A DNA stretch of 64,000 nt, taken from contig NZ_CP036282.1 in NCBI RefSeq assembly GCF_006974105.1, positions 2,666,001-2,730,000 of the forward strand. The letters run 5' to 3'. Positions 53,219 to 61,715 of the stretch are shown here, piece by piece. The notes under the pieces are model-generated. The model searched no databases. It was not told the origin of the DNA and saw only the letters and a list, made by a program, of their open reading frames with translations. Positions within the stretch are counted from its first letter, which is position 1, and the number at the start of each line of letters is the position of its first letter. Source of the stretch: Rhodoferax aquaticus (lineage in GTDB: Bacteria > Pseudomonadota > Gammaproteobacteria > Burkholderiales > Burkholderiaceae_C). A program made the position numbers and the translations under genes.

Positions 53219-54887
53219 CGCGTCTCTCTTCTCGGCTGGGCCATTCAATCAGCATAAATGCGGCAAACGACAGCAGCATCAGCACACAGGCCAGTACCAA
53301 TGCAGCGTCCATATTGGCAGCGCCGGGGCGGCCTAGGTGCTGGTATATCAAAGTGGTTAAGGTCGCCCACTCCGGGCGGGACAAAAACAAGCTCACGGCA
53401 AATTCGCCCACCGCCGTAGCGGCGGCAAACGCCATGCCCCGGCGCAAGGCTGGCGCAATCAGGGGCAAGCTCACGCGCCAAAACGCGCGCCATGGGTTGG
53501 CCCCCAAGCTGCGCGCCGCATCGGCGTAACTGGCGGGCAAACCATCAAGCGCAGAGGCCACCGCCTTGGCGACAAATGGGTAGGCCAGCAAGGCATATGC
53601 GGCGACCAGCAGGCCTGCGCTGTTGGTCCAGCTGGGGTATAGCAGCAAGAGCCCAAAGCCCACCATCACAGGCGACACAACAAAGGGCAAAAACACGGCG
53701 GTGCGCAGCCACAGGGACCGGCGCGCAGCCACTGCATGCAGCACACCCAAGACCGTGGCCACGGCTAAGGCGGATGCGGAGAAACGGCAGGTATTCCACA
53801 AGGCTTGCAGCGTGGCTTCGTCACTCAGCACAGCCCACACCTGCGCACCCGCATGGGCCGCCCGCCACACAATGGCCACCAGCGGCGCGGCGCATACCAG
53901 GGCCAGCACCGCCACACAGCCGATGACTGCGGCCCACTGCAATGGAGTGCGTGGCGATTGGCGCGGCACGGTATCTGCGCGCAAGGGCGTGGCCAAGCGC
54001 CGCTCTACAGCGGCATAGGTCCAGGCCACCAAGCCGGTGAAGGCCATCACCCACAGTGCCAACACACTGGCCGAGCCCAACTGCAACTCATGGGCCACCA
54101 GGGTGTAGATTTCGACCTCGACCGTGCCGTAGTCTTGCCCGCCCAACACCAGCGCCAAGCCAAAGCCTGAGAAGCAGTACAAAAACACCAGGCACAGCGC
54201 AGACATCAGCCAAGGCGCAATAGCGGGCAGCTCCACCCGCCAAAAAGCCCGCCACGGGGTGCAGCCCAAGCTGCGCGCTGCGGCCAAGCGTGCCGCACTC
54301 ACCTGCCCCAGGCTCTCGGTCGCGGCGCGCACCAACACGCAGAGGTTGAAAAACACATTGCCGTAGAGCAGCAGCCACGGCGTACCTTGCAAATCAGGCC
54401 CCCCCAGTTGCACCAGCAGACCGCGCGGCCCCATCAGCGCCAACACGCCCAAAGCCGCCACCAAAGTAGGCACCACAAAAGGCAGCATGAGCAAGCGCAG
54501 CACCAGCGTGCGGCCCGCAAACTCAAAGCGCGCCAAAACCCAAGCCAGCGGCAAGCCCACGAGCAAGCAGATCATGCAGGTCAGTGCGGCCTGCGTAAGC
54601 GACCAGGCCATGCGCCCGCGCAAGTAAGCGTCTTGCCAGGGTGCAAATAAGGAGGTGACCCACGCCAACCCGCCACTGGCCTCAAGGTCCACAGGCGCGC
54701 CAAACCAGCCAGGCGCCATGCCCTGCAGCATGAGCCGCAGCGCGGGGGCCAGCAGCATGACCAGCAAAAACACTGCAGGTACCAGCACAGGCAAGTACGC
54801 AGCCGCACGCGCGCCCAAGCGGGTGGCCGCTGGCCATGAAAAAAGGGCCACGGACGGTGGCCCTTTGGCTAAGCCGAGAGGTTTCAT
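53211..54887 (-). CDS. thiP: Thiamine ABC transporter permease (fused double permease)
   Basis: A protein of up to 558 residues with two consecutive binding-protein-dependent permease domains, each with an EAA loop: ARLAAARSLGCTPWRAFWRVELPAIAP and SYADAARSLGANPWRAFWRVSLPLIAP. ThiP, FbpB and similar importers share this fusion. The annotated ATG at 54887 places a strong terminator (54839-54866) inside codons 6-17, so the true start may be downstream, for example TTG near residue 24 (LGARAAAYLPVLVPAV). Everything after that is conserved. Confidence 0.92.
   Translation of the reverse strand: MKPLGLAKGPPSVALFSWPAATRLGARAAAYLPVLVPAVFLLVMLLAPALRLMLQGMAPGWFGAPVDLEASGGLAWVTSLFAPWQDAYLRGRMAWSLTQAALTCMICLLVGLPLAWVLARFEFAGRTLVLRLLMLPFVVPTLVAALGVLALMGPRGLLVQLGGPDLQGTPWLLLYGNVFFNLCVLVRAATESLGQVSAARLAAARSLGCTPWRAFWRVELPAIAPWLMSALCLVFLYCFSGFGLALVLGGQDYGTVEVEIYTLVAHELQLGSASVLALWVMAFTGLVAWTYAAVERRLATPLRADTVPRQSPRTPLQWAAVIGCVAVLALVCAAPLVAIVWRAAHAGAQVWAVLSDEATLQALWNTCRFSASALAVATVLGVLHAVAARRSLWLRTAVFLPFVVSPVMVGFGLLLLYPSWTNSAGLLVAAYALLAYPFVAKAVASALDGLPASYADAARSLGANPWRAFWRVSLPLIAPALRRGMAFAAATAVGEFAVSLFLSRPEWATLTTLIYQHLGRPGAANMDAALVLACVLMLLSFAAFMLIEWPSREERRDA
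54839..54866 (-). terminator. Intrinsic terminator between thiB and thiP
   Basis: On the minus strand AAAGGGCCAC pairs perfectly with GTGGCCCTTT (10 bp, 5-base loop), and the T-tract ends in six T bases. It lies 71 bases after the thiB stop and over the first codons of the thiP frame as annotated from ATG 54887. Partial readthrough would give more ThiB than ThiPQ. Confidence 0.85.
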
Positions 54888-54936
54888 ACCACCCCGGCGT
54901 GTGCAAGCCTGTGCATTGGCAACTTCCGCAAGCGCT

Positions 54937-55968
54937 TTACTTCAGCACCACTTTGGTCCAGCGGGCGACCCAGCCAGCGCCTTTTTCCGCGATGTCTTTG
55001 CCCTCTGGGCTGTCAAATTGGGTGGGCTCGGGTGCGAACTTCATCACGTCCGCACGCGCGACACCGGCTTCCACGGGGAACATCCACATCTCGGTTTGCA
55101 TTTGCTGCTGCACGGCGGGTGAGCGCATGAATTCCACAAACTTTTCAGCCGCAGCACGCTCTTTGCCGCCCTTCACCAAAGCCACGCCCTCTACTTGGCG
55201 GAATACGCCACCCGGCAAGGACAAGCTGCCCGTAGGTGGCTCGCTCAGCTTTTCTTTGGAATAAAAAATTTCAGCCGCAGGGCTGCTGGCGTAGCTCACG
55301 ACCAGCGGGTATTTGCCGCCGTTGCGGCTGAACTCGGTGTAATAGGCTTCGCTCCAGCCCTTGGCTACCTTCACGCCATTGGCGCGCATACGGCCCCACC
55401 AGTCAAACGCTTTTTCTTCGCCCATGGCACCAATGGTGGAGAGCATGAAGGCGTAGCCGGGGCTAGAAGTCGCGGGGTTTTGCACCACCAAGAGCTTGGC
55501 GTAGGGGGCTTGGGCCAAATCGTCCAGTGTTTTAGGCAAAGCTAACTTGCTCTTGGCAAACCAAGCTTTGTCGTAGTTCACGGTCACATAGCCATAGTCC
55601 ACGGGCACCAGGCCGGGCAATGCCACCGCGCTGGGGCGGCTGGCGGCTGGGCCTGTGTAGGCGTCGAGCACGTCGGCACCCAGTGCTTTGCTGGCCAAGG
55701 AGTTGTCAATGCCGTAGACCACGTCAGCAATCGGGCTGGCTTTGGTGAGGATGAGTTTGTTGAGCATTTCGCCCGCGTCACCCGCTTTGCTTATCACCAG
55801 TTTGACGCCGGTGTCGGTTTCAAACTGCTTGAGCAGCGGCTTGGGCACTCCAAACGAGCTGTGGGTGAGCACGCGCAGTTCAGCCGCTTGGGCAGAGGAC
55901 AAAGTGGCGCAGGCAAGCACCAGGCTGGCGCACGCAGTGGCCAGGGCAGACAAAGTGATGTGTTTCAT
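54937..55968 (-). CDS. thiB: Thiamine-binding periplasmic protein
   Basis: A 343-residue binding protein starting MKHITLSALATACASLVLACATLSSAQA, a signal peptide. The mature N-terminus ELRVLTHSSFGVPKPLLKQFETDTGVKLVISKAGDAGEMLNKLILTK and IADVVYGIDNSLASKA are typical of ThiB. Later, TSSPGYAFMLSTI and SYASSPAAEIFYSK resemble the TPP-binding loops. The ATG at 55968 has AGAG upstream; a TTG at 55995 is less likely. Confidence 0.95.
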   Translation of the reverse strand: MKHITLSALATACASLVLACATLSSAQAAELRVLTHSSFGVPKPLLKQFETDTGVKLVISKAGDAGEMLNKLILTKASPIADVVYGIDNSLASKALGADVLDAYTGPAASRPSAVALPGLVPVDYGYVTVNYDKAWFAKSKLALPKTLDDLAQAPYAKLLVVQNPATSSPGYAFMLSTIGAMGEEKAFDWWGRMRANGVKVAKGWSEAYYTEFSRNGGKYPLVVSYASSPAAEIFYSKEKLSEPPTGSLSLPGGVFRQVEGVALVKGGKERAAAEKFVEFMRSPAVQQQMQTEMWMFPVEAGVARADVMKFAPEPTQFDSPEGKDIAEKGAGWVARWTKVVLK

Positions 55969-56074
55969 AAAAGCTCTCTTCTTGCAATGCGCCAACGCTG
56001 GGCGTATGAAGAACCGGAGCTACAGACAAAGTGGCGCTTGAACAAACAAGGCTCGCTGCAAAAGAGGCCCATCA

Positions 56075-56155
56075 CACTTCCTACGCTGGCATGACCCAGA
56101 TCAGGTTCATGGGGTAATTCTCAGCCCGCTTTGCAGCAGACACCCCCGGTGAAGC
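56075..56155 (-). promoter_or_regulatory. TPP riboswitch (thi-box) for thiBPQ
   Basis: On the minus strand: GGGGGTGTCTGC, GGGCTGAGAATTACCC, GAACCTGATCTGG, then CATGCCAGCGTAGGAAG. All conserved THI-element segments are in order, including the pyrimidine-sensor CTGAGA. It lies about 107 bases upstream of thiB. No clear terminator stem was identified in the expression platform, so the control mode is open. Confidence 0.96.
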
Positions 56156-56169
56156 GCGTATTGTAGAAC

Positions 56170-57657
56170 CTATGCCAAAAACCCCAGGTCAATGGGGTAG
56201 TCGGGCCGCCCGGCGCGTGCGCCAAACTGTGCAAGGTTGGGCAACACGCGGTACAGGTCTTGCGGGCCCACACCAAACCAGCGCGCCAAGGTAGCCGCGT
56301 ACTGGTCTACCGAGGTGCTAGGCAGCAAACGCCCCTGCCCCACATGCCACTGGTCTTGTGCCGCCGCTGTGTTGCCCACACTCACAGGTGGAGCCGTGCC
56401 ATAGAAAGCTTGGCCTTTCACCGCGCCGCCTAGCACCATATGGTGCGAGCCCCAGCCGTGGTCTGAGCCGTCACCATTGGAGGTGAGCGTGCGGCCAAAG
56501 TCGGATGCGGTAAAGGTGGTCACGCTGTCGGCCACCCCCATCTCCACCGTGGCGCGGTAAAACGCCGCCATGGCCTCGCTCACACGCCCCAGCAGCACGG
56601 GCTGCTGCGCAATCAGGTTGTCGTGCAAATCAAAGCCGCCTAGCGACACCAAAAACACCTGGCGCTTGTTGCCCAACACGCTGCGCCCTTTGATGAGGCG
56701 CGCCACCATTTTGAGCTGATCCGCCAAGGGGTTGGCCGTGGGAAATTCGGTGGCCAGCGGACTGCCCGCCGACGCCCCGGTGCCTGGCTGACTCAAGGCC
56801 AGCGCGGCAGCAATATGCCCTTCGGCCTCACGGGCCCGTTGGGTGATGCGGGTGTACTCATGTTCCAGCATATGCGTGCTGGGCTGCGTGATCATTTGGG
56901 AGATCAGGTTTTTCACCGCAGGCGAGCCATACACGGCTGCATCGGTTGCGCAACGAATGCGCACCGCACCCTGGGTGCTCACCTGGTACTGCAGCGCCTG
57001 CTCGCCCGACAAAAACACGGCATTGCCGGTGACTGACACACAGGTGAACAAAGACTTGGCGTTGCCGCCCAAGGCCAAGTCGCCCAGGTGGCCGCCCCAG
57101 CCTACGGTAGAGCCCTCGGGCGAAGACGATTGCCACACCGACTGCTGGTCATTGTGGGAAAACAACTTGGGTGGCAAGGGGTACTTTTTGCGGTCTGGGC
57201 TGGCATATTGCTCGCGCGTCAAGGGCACCACCAAGGGCCCCACATTGAGCTGCACGGCGGCGTGGCCGGCGTTAAACAGATCCGCCATGGCTTTCATGGC
57301 GGGGTGCAAGGCGTATTGCCGCCCGCCGGGCAAGGCTAGGCGTGGCTTGAGCACCGTGGCAGCCAAATCTGGGCGCGCTAAGGCAATGCCCCCACCTGCT
57401 TCGCCACCGCCGCCGCGCACCGTGGCGTACTGCGCGTAGCTCGCTTCGTCATAGGTGACGACGGTGTTGGCGTAATCGTTGCCGCCATACAAAAAAACGC
57501 ATACCAAGGCTTTGTAGTCTTGGGCGGTGGCGGCAGCTGCTTCGCCCAGCGCTGCCAAATTCATAGCAAAGGGCAAGGCGGTACCGGTGAGCGCCAGTTG
57601 GCCCGTGCGTTGCAAAAAGGCGCGGCGGCTGTGGAGTGCGTCTGTGGGGTGTGCCAT
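56170..57657 (-). CDS. DUF1501 domain protein, Tat-exported
   Basis: A 495-residue protein. The N-terminus HSRRAFLQRTGQLALTGTALPFAMNLAALGEAAAA is a twin-arginine signal. The core (KALVCVFLYGGNDYANTVV, FLVSLGGFDLHDNLIAQQPVLLGRVSEAMAAFY, TASDFGRTLTSNGDGSDHGWGSHHMVLGG) has sulfatase/phosphatase-superfamily character typical of DUF1501. It lies nine bases after a DUF1800 gene, the usual partner. The pair is widespread and uncharacterised. Confidence 0.9.
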   Translation of the reverse strand: MAHPTDALHSRRAFLQRTGQLALTGTALPFAMNLAALGEAAAATAQDYKALVCVFLYGGNDYANTVVTYDEASYAQYATVRGGGGEAGGGIALARPDLAATVLKPRLALPGGRQYALHPAMKAMADLFNAGHAAVQLNVGPLVVPLTREQYASPDRKKYPLPPKLFSHNDQQSVWQSSSPEGSTVGWGGHLGDLALGGNAKSLFTCVSVTGNAVFLSGEQALQYQVSTQGAVRIRCATDAAVYGSPAVKNLISQMITQPSTHMLEHEYTRITQRAREAEGHIAAALALSQPGTGASAGSPLATEFPTANPLADQLKMVARLIKGRSVLGNKRQVFLVSLGGFDLHDNLIAQQPVLLGRVSEAMAAFYRATVEMGVADSVTTFTASDFGRTLTSNGDGSDHGWGSHHMVLGGAVKGQAFYGTAPPVSVGNTAAAQDQWHVGQGRLLPSTSVDQYAATLARWFGVGPQDLYRVLPNLAQFGARAGRPDYPIDLGFLA

Positions 57658-57666
57658 GGCCGTTCC

Positions 57667-59475
57667 TTACTTTTGAACCAAGTATTGGGGCGCGGCCATC
57701 ACCATGAGCACGGCGGCGCTGACCCGGTCTAGGCGCTTGTCCGCGCTACTGGTAGCGTTGAGCGGCTGGGTATTCAGTGCATCCGCCATCTGCGCGAGCA
57801 GCTTGGCGGGAAGCTGGCCTGCGCACATCAACAGGTTCAGCCGCGCGAGCAGGGCTTTGGGGTCAAGGACCAAGGCCAGTTCATTCACATAGCTGGCCTT
57901 GATGTCGTAGCCGTTTTTGGGGTTTTTGGAGTTGCTAACGTTGTTGGGCAAGTCTGGGTCGTTGACGTAGATGCCGTTGCGAATCACGTTTTGCATGTAG
58001 TTCAAATAGCCCGCCACGGTGCTTTCTGAGACGATTTGAAACTCGGGCGCCACGCTGCCCGCTGCAGCCATCGGGGTGCTGGGTGGCACATAACCGGGCC
58101 TGAAGTAGTTGAACACCGAGGGAGAACGCAAGGGGCTTTGCCCCAGCTGCGTGGCCGGGTTGCTGAGGTCGGGAATCTTCCAGCTGCCCTGCGCGGAGCT
58201 GGCACCAAAGGTACGCGCCCATTGCACCAGGCGCAGCATAGGCTCGCGCAAATGGCCAAACTGCGGGTGGGTCAGCCCCTCTGGTGCGCGGGCTTCGTTG
58301 TCTAACAAGATGGCGGCAAACACGGCACGCAAGTCGCCGCGCACGCCAGCTCCGTTGTCCGCAAACACGCTGGCCACGCGGCCGATGTAGGCAGGACTGG
58401 GGTTACTCGTGACCAAGCGCTGGATCATTTGCCGGGCAAAAAACGGCCCTACGTTGGGGTGGTGAAACAGCGTATCCAGCGCTGCCTTCAAGGCTGCAGA
58501 CGCTGAAGTGTTGGCCGCAATCTGGGTGCCCAAAAACTGCACGGCCAAATCGGAGTGGCGGTTGGGGGTCAAGGCCATGGGCTTTTTGGCGAAAAACGTG
58601 TTGCCCACTTTGCGCTTGCTCTCGGCGTCAAACATCACGACCACGTTTTGCCGTTGGTCAAAGTCGTAGCCCGTGAACACACGAGCCAACTGGGTCACGT
58701 CGCTCTGCGTATAGGTCTCCAAGCGGTTGCCCGCCGCGTCGCGTTTCTCAGAACCATCGGGGTTGAGTTGAACCAGGCCGATGGTGAAGAGCTGCATCAC
58801 CTCGCGGGCGTAGTTTTCGTCAGGCACGCGGCCCGTGGCGGGGTTTTCTTTTTGGTTGCCTTTGGTGCTGAGGTAGTGGCCCATGGCGGGGTGCAGGCTG
58901 ACCGCTTCGAGCAGGTCACGGAAGTTACCCAAAGCTCCGCGTACCAAGGTGTCCCAGTAGTCGGCCATGGCGTGGCTGCGCCAGCCAAAGTCCAGGCCTG
59001 TGAGCGACACCACAAAGTACTCCGACAGCGCCAGCGCCAAGCGTTTGCGCACCGGGTCTGGCGCAGTGATGAGCTGGTTCCAGACCATGTAGTCGCCGGG
59101 GTAAAAGTGGTCGAAGTAGCGGGTGTCGTTGGCAATAACACCGTAACCCCGCGCCTCTAGCCAATCCCACCCGGTTTGCCCCAAGGGTGCTGCAAACTGT
59201 TGCGCCAACCACCCGGCGTAACCTAGGCGTTTCACAGCGGCAAGGTCGGCATCAGACGCCGAAAACTGCGCCTGCAACACAAAGCGCGCGGCTTCTTCCG
59301 AGGTATGGGCTGAGGTGTAGGTTTGTCCATCACGCTGTAGCGAAATGCCTTGTCCAGCGGGTTGGGTGGCGCAGTTGGCCAGCAACACACTGGCGCCCAC
59401 AAGGGCTGCGCGCTGGGCCCAAGGGCCTGGGGAAGTGTCTACGGGGGTGTCTTCAACAACGGTGCTTGTGTCCAA
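57667..59475 (-). CDS. DUF1800 domain protein
   Basis: A 602-residue protein with family segments GYAGWLAQQFAAP, DYMVWNQLITAPDPVRKRLALALSEYFVVS, NYAREVMQLFTIGLVQLNPDGS and PSVFNYFRPGYVPP. A short hydrophobic stretch with a lipobox-like Cys (LVGASVLLANCATQ) near residue 30 suggests export or lipid anchoring. The start is TTG at 59475, supported by CTGGAG six bases upstream. Co-transcribed with the DUF1501 gene. The function is unknown. Confidence 0.9.
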   Translation of the reverse strand: MDTSTVVEDTPVDTSPGPWAQRAALVGASVLLANCATQPAGQGISLQRDGQTYTSAHTSEEAARFVLQAQFSASDADLAAVKRLGYAGWLAQQFAAPLGQTGWDWLEARGYGVIANDTRYFDHFYPGDYMVWNQLITAPDPVRKRLALALSEYFVVSLTGLDFGWRSHAMADYWDTLVRGALGNFRDLLEAVSLHPAMGHYLSTKGNQKENPATGRVPDENYAREVMQLFTIGLVQLNPDGSEKRDAAGNRLETYTQSDVTQLARVFTGYDFDQRQNVVVMFDAESKRKVGNTFFAKKPMALTPNRHSDLAVQFLGTQIAANTSASAALKAALDTLFHHPNVGPFFARQMIQRLVTSNPSPAYIGRVASVFADNGAGVRGDLRAVFAAILLDNEARAPEGLTHPQFGHLREPMLRLVQWARTFGASSAQGSWKIPDLSNPATQLGQSPLRSPSVFNYFRPGYVPPSTPMAAAGSVAPEFQIVSESTVAGYLNYMQNVIRNGIYVNDPDLPNNVSNSKNPKNGYDIKASYVNELALVLDPKALLARLNLLMCAGQLPAKLLAQMADALNTQPLNATSSADKRLDRVSAAVLMVMAAPQYLVQK

Positions 59476-59612
59476 AGTGCGCTCCAGAGATGTGGGCTTG
59501 CGCCAGTTGGCGTGAACCGGCTAAACGGATGTGTAGTTTGGCAAGGTACCACGGCTCGGTAAAGCCTGCGTGAAGCGAGTGTCACAAAGTTTTGGGTCGA
59601 AGCCGACAGCGC

Positions 59613-60086
59613 TCACCCCAATGTCGGTTTGTTCACCATCAAATAAAACACCACGGCCATGGCGGCAAATGCGGGGTAGCCCAAGCGCTCCCACCACCGT
59701 GCGTAACGCCAATACTCGGCGGGCAAGGCTTGGCCGGTGGCAGCTGCGTGCTTGGCCAGCGCTGCCATGCGAATTTGCAACCACACCACAGGCAGCCAGC
59801 AGGCGCCTGCCAGGGCATACAAGGCTATCGACACCATGAGCCATGGAGTCGTGAGCGGAAAACCCGCGAGGTACACCATCAGCAAGCCGGTAAGCGGTTG
59901 CAACACCACGGCTGGCGTGGTGAACCACCAATCGGCCCGCACCACCAGTGCACACACCACCGCTTGGGCTTGCACGACCCCGCTGCGGTTGGTGAAGAAC
60001 ATGTAAAACGCCGACCCTAAGCCCGTGCCCACCAGCACCACGCTGGACACGATGTGCAGGGTTTTCAGGAGCAAGTACGTGTTCAT
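59613..60086 (-). CDS. DUF2269 family membrane protein
   Basis: A 157-residue protein with four membrane helices (MNTYLLLKTLHIVSSVVLVGTGLGSAFYMF..., RADWWFTTPAVVLQPLTGLLMVYLAG, and so on). The pattern matches DUF2269 integral membrane proteins. It overlaps the DoxX-like gene by four bases (ATGA) in a three-gene operon. Confidence 0.8.
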   Translation of the reverse strand: MNTYLLLKTLHIVSSVVLVGTGLGSAFYMFFTNRSGVVQAQAVVCALVVRADWWFTTPAVVLQPLTGLLMVYLAGFPLTTPWLMVSIALYALAGACWLPVVWLQIRMAALAKHAAATGQALPAEYWRYARWWERLGYPAFAAMAVVFYLMVNKPTLG

Positions 60087-60499
60087 GCATCCCCCTTCGC
60101 AGCCTCAGTGCGTGCGCCTTTGCCGGAACTGCTACGTGGGCTGTGCAAGGCCAAGATCCATAGCATCACGCCCAGGGGGATGTTTTTGCTCAAGGGGCCC
60201 AAGGGGTGCAGCCACAGCTCTGGCAAGAGCACGGTGGCCAAGAGCGTCATCACCACCATGAGCACCAAGGCCAAGGCATACACCCAACGGCTAGGGCGCC
60301 ACAACATGGCCAAGCCCAGAGCCAAGTCGGCCGCAGCGCCGCCCCACACCAAGGCGGCCACTAACACCGGGTGCCCAAGGCCAGCATTGAGCAAGAGCAA
60401 GCGGCTTTGGCCATGCCACTCCCACACACTCACCAAGGCCGTAAAGATCCACACCGCCACCAAACTCAAGCGCAGCCAACGCAACTCTTGTTCACGCAT
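60083..60499 (-). CDS. DoxX-like membrane protein
   Basis: A 138-residue protein with four helices starting MREQELRWLRLSLVAVWIFTALVSVWEWHGQSRLLL. The pattern NAGLGHPVLVAALVWGGAAADLALGLAMLW resembles the DoxX-like family. The start at 60499 overlaps the stop of the saccharopine-dehydrogenase-like gene by eight bases. It is the middle gene of the operon. Confidence 0.7.
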   Translation of the reverse strand: MREQELRWLRLSLVAVWIFTALVSVWEWHGQSRLLLLNAGLGHPVLVAALVWGGAAADLALGLAMLWRPSRWVYALALVLMVVMTLLATVLLPELWLHPLGPLSKNIPLGVMLWILALHSPRSSSGKGARTEAAKGDA

Positions 60500-61610
60500 G
60501 GGCCACCTGCTCTTCCAGCACATCGCTCACCATGCCCCAACGCGCAAACTCTGGGGCGAATGCGTCCAATGCCAGCAAACCTATGCAGGCTTGGGCACCG
60601 GGCGCAAAAGCTTCTCCTGATGCAACACGGCGCGCCAACACAATAGCGGCCATACAAGGGATTTCAGGCCCGTGGTCATGGTCTGCAGCAATGTGCCAAG
60701 CACGCCGCACGGCGTGCCCTTGCGCACTGATACCTGCCACCCGCACCACCATGCCGCCCAAGGCCGTGCCCAAGCCATCGAACACAGGCGCGGTGGCGTT
60801 CAAGAAGCCCGCAAACCGCTGCAGGTCGGGCAGCCAACCGGCGGCGCGCAAGGCGGCAAGCCAAGCAAATACGCGCTGGGTCAAGCCAACCTCCAGCGCC
60901 GCGCGAAACTCCACGCGATCACGCACATGGAAATGCGTGGGGAAAAGCTCCAAGTCAGGGATGTCGCACACCGCGCCCAAGCGTGGCTTGAGGCGTGCAA
61001 AGCTCACGCGCTTTGGCTTGGCCCACCCGATGGTTTGGGTCCACTGCCCACCAGACCATACCGACAAAGGCTTGCCGCAGTAGCTAAGCACCGCAGCCAA
61101 TGTGGCTTTGCCGCGAGGTGCCGTCTGCGCAGGGGCAATGCAAATGTCTATGCTGTGAATCTGCTGCCAGCCCTGCGTCAGATGCGCCACCACCGCCGAG
61201 GACAAAGCGGGCACGGTGCTGGCACCGCTGATGGCGGTGCGGCCTGCCTGCGCAAAGTCGGCATGCAGCGCATCGGCAAAGTCGCACACAAAACGGCGGC
61301 CGTCGGCCAGGTCGATATAGTGCGCGCCCGCCGCCGCCACAGCGCGCGCCACGCCATAGTCCTGCCCCTGAAATGGGCCCGCGGTATGCAGCACCAAGCC
61401 CACACCCAGCGCACGCACACGCTGGCTAAACTCGGCTCCCCGCATGTCCAAGCCCACGCCTTGGGCACTACCGCCCAGTTGCGTGGCCAGCGCTCGGGCC
61501 TTGGCGACATCGCGGCCAGCGACCAAAAGTTGGATGTGGGGATTGCCGCCTAAGGCCCGGCAGATGCGGGCGCCAAAATTGCCATAGGCACCGAGAACAA
61601 GAACTTTCAT
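60492..61610 (-). CDS. Saccharopine dehydrogenase-like oxidoreductase
   Basis: A 372-residue protein with an N-terminal Rossmann motif MKVLVLGAYGNFGARICRAL and VLHTAGPFQGQDYGVARAVAAAGAHYIDLADGR, the saccharopine dehydrogenase NADP-binding fold. The catalytic domain is not of the lysine-pathway type; such proteins often act on lipids or unknown substrates. Shared with DoxX-like and DUF2269 genes, the operon may handle a membrane-linked redox reaction (inference). The ATG at 61610 is chosen over an upstream frame to 61706. Confidence 0.8.
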   Translation of the reverse strand: MKVLVLGAYGNFGARICRALGGNPHIQLLVAGRDVAKARALATQLGGSAQGVGLDMRGAEFSQRVRALGVGLVLHTAGPFQGQDYGVARAVAAAGAHYIDLADGRRFVCDFADALHADFAQAGRTAISGASTVPALSSAVVAHLTQGWQQIHSIDICIAPAQTAPRGKATLAAVLSYCGKPLSVWSGGQWTQTIGWAKPKRVSFARLKPRLGAVCDIPDLELFPTHFHVRDRVEFRAALEVGLTQRVFAWLAALRAAGWLPDLQRFAGFLNATAPVFDGLGTALGGMVVRVAGISAQGHAVRRAWHIAADHDHGPEIPCMAAIVLARRVASGEAFAPGAQACIGLLALDAFAPEFARWGMVSDVLEEQVAHA

Positions 61611-61715
61611 GCCAACGCGGCCTTGCGGCCCAAGAATGAGACAAGCGACTATAGACCACACCACATGACCACACAGCACGCGGCGCAGCCTGCGCACGCC
61701 GCACAATGGAGGCCT

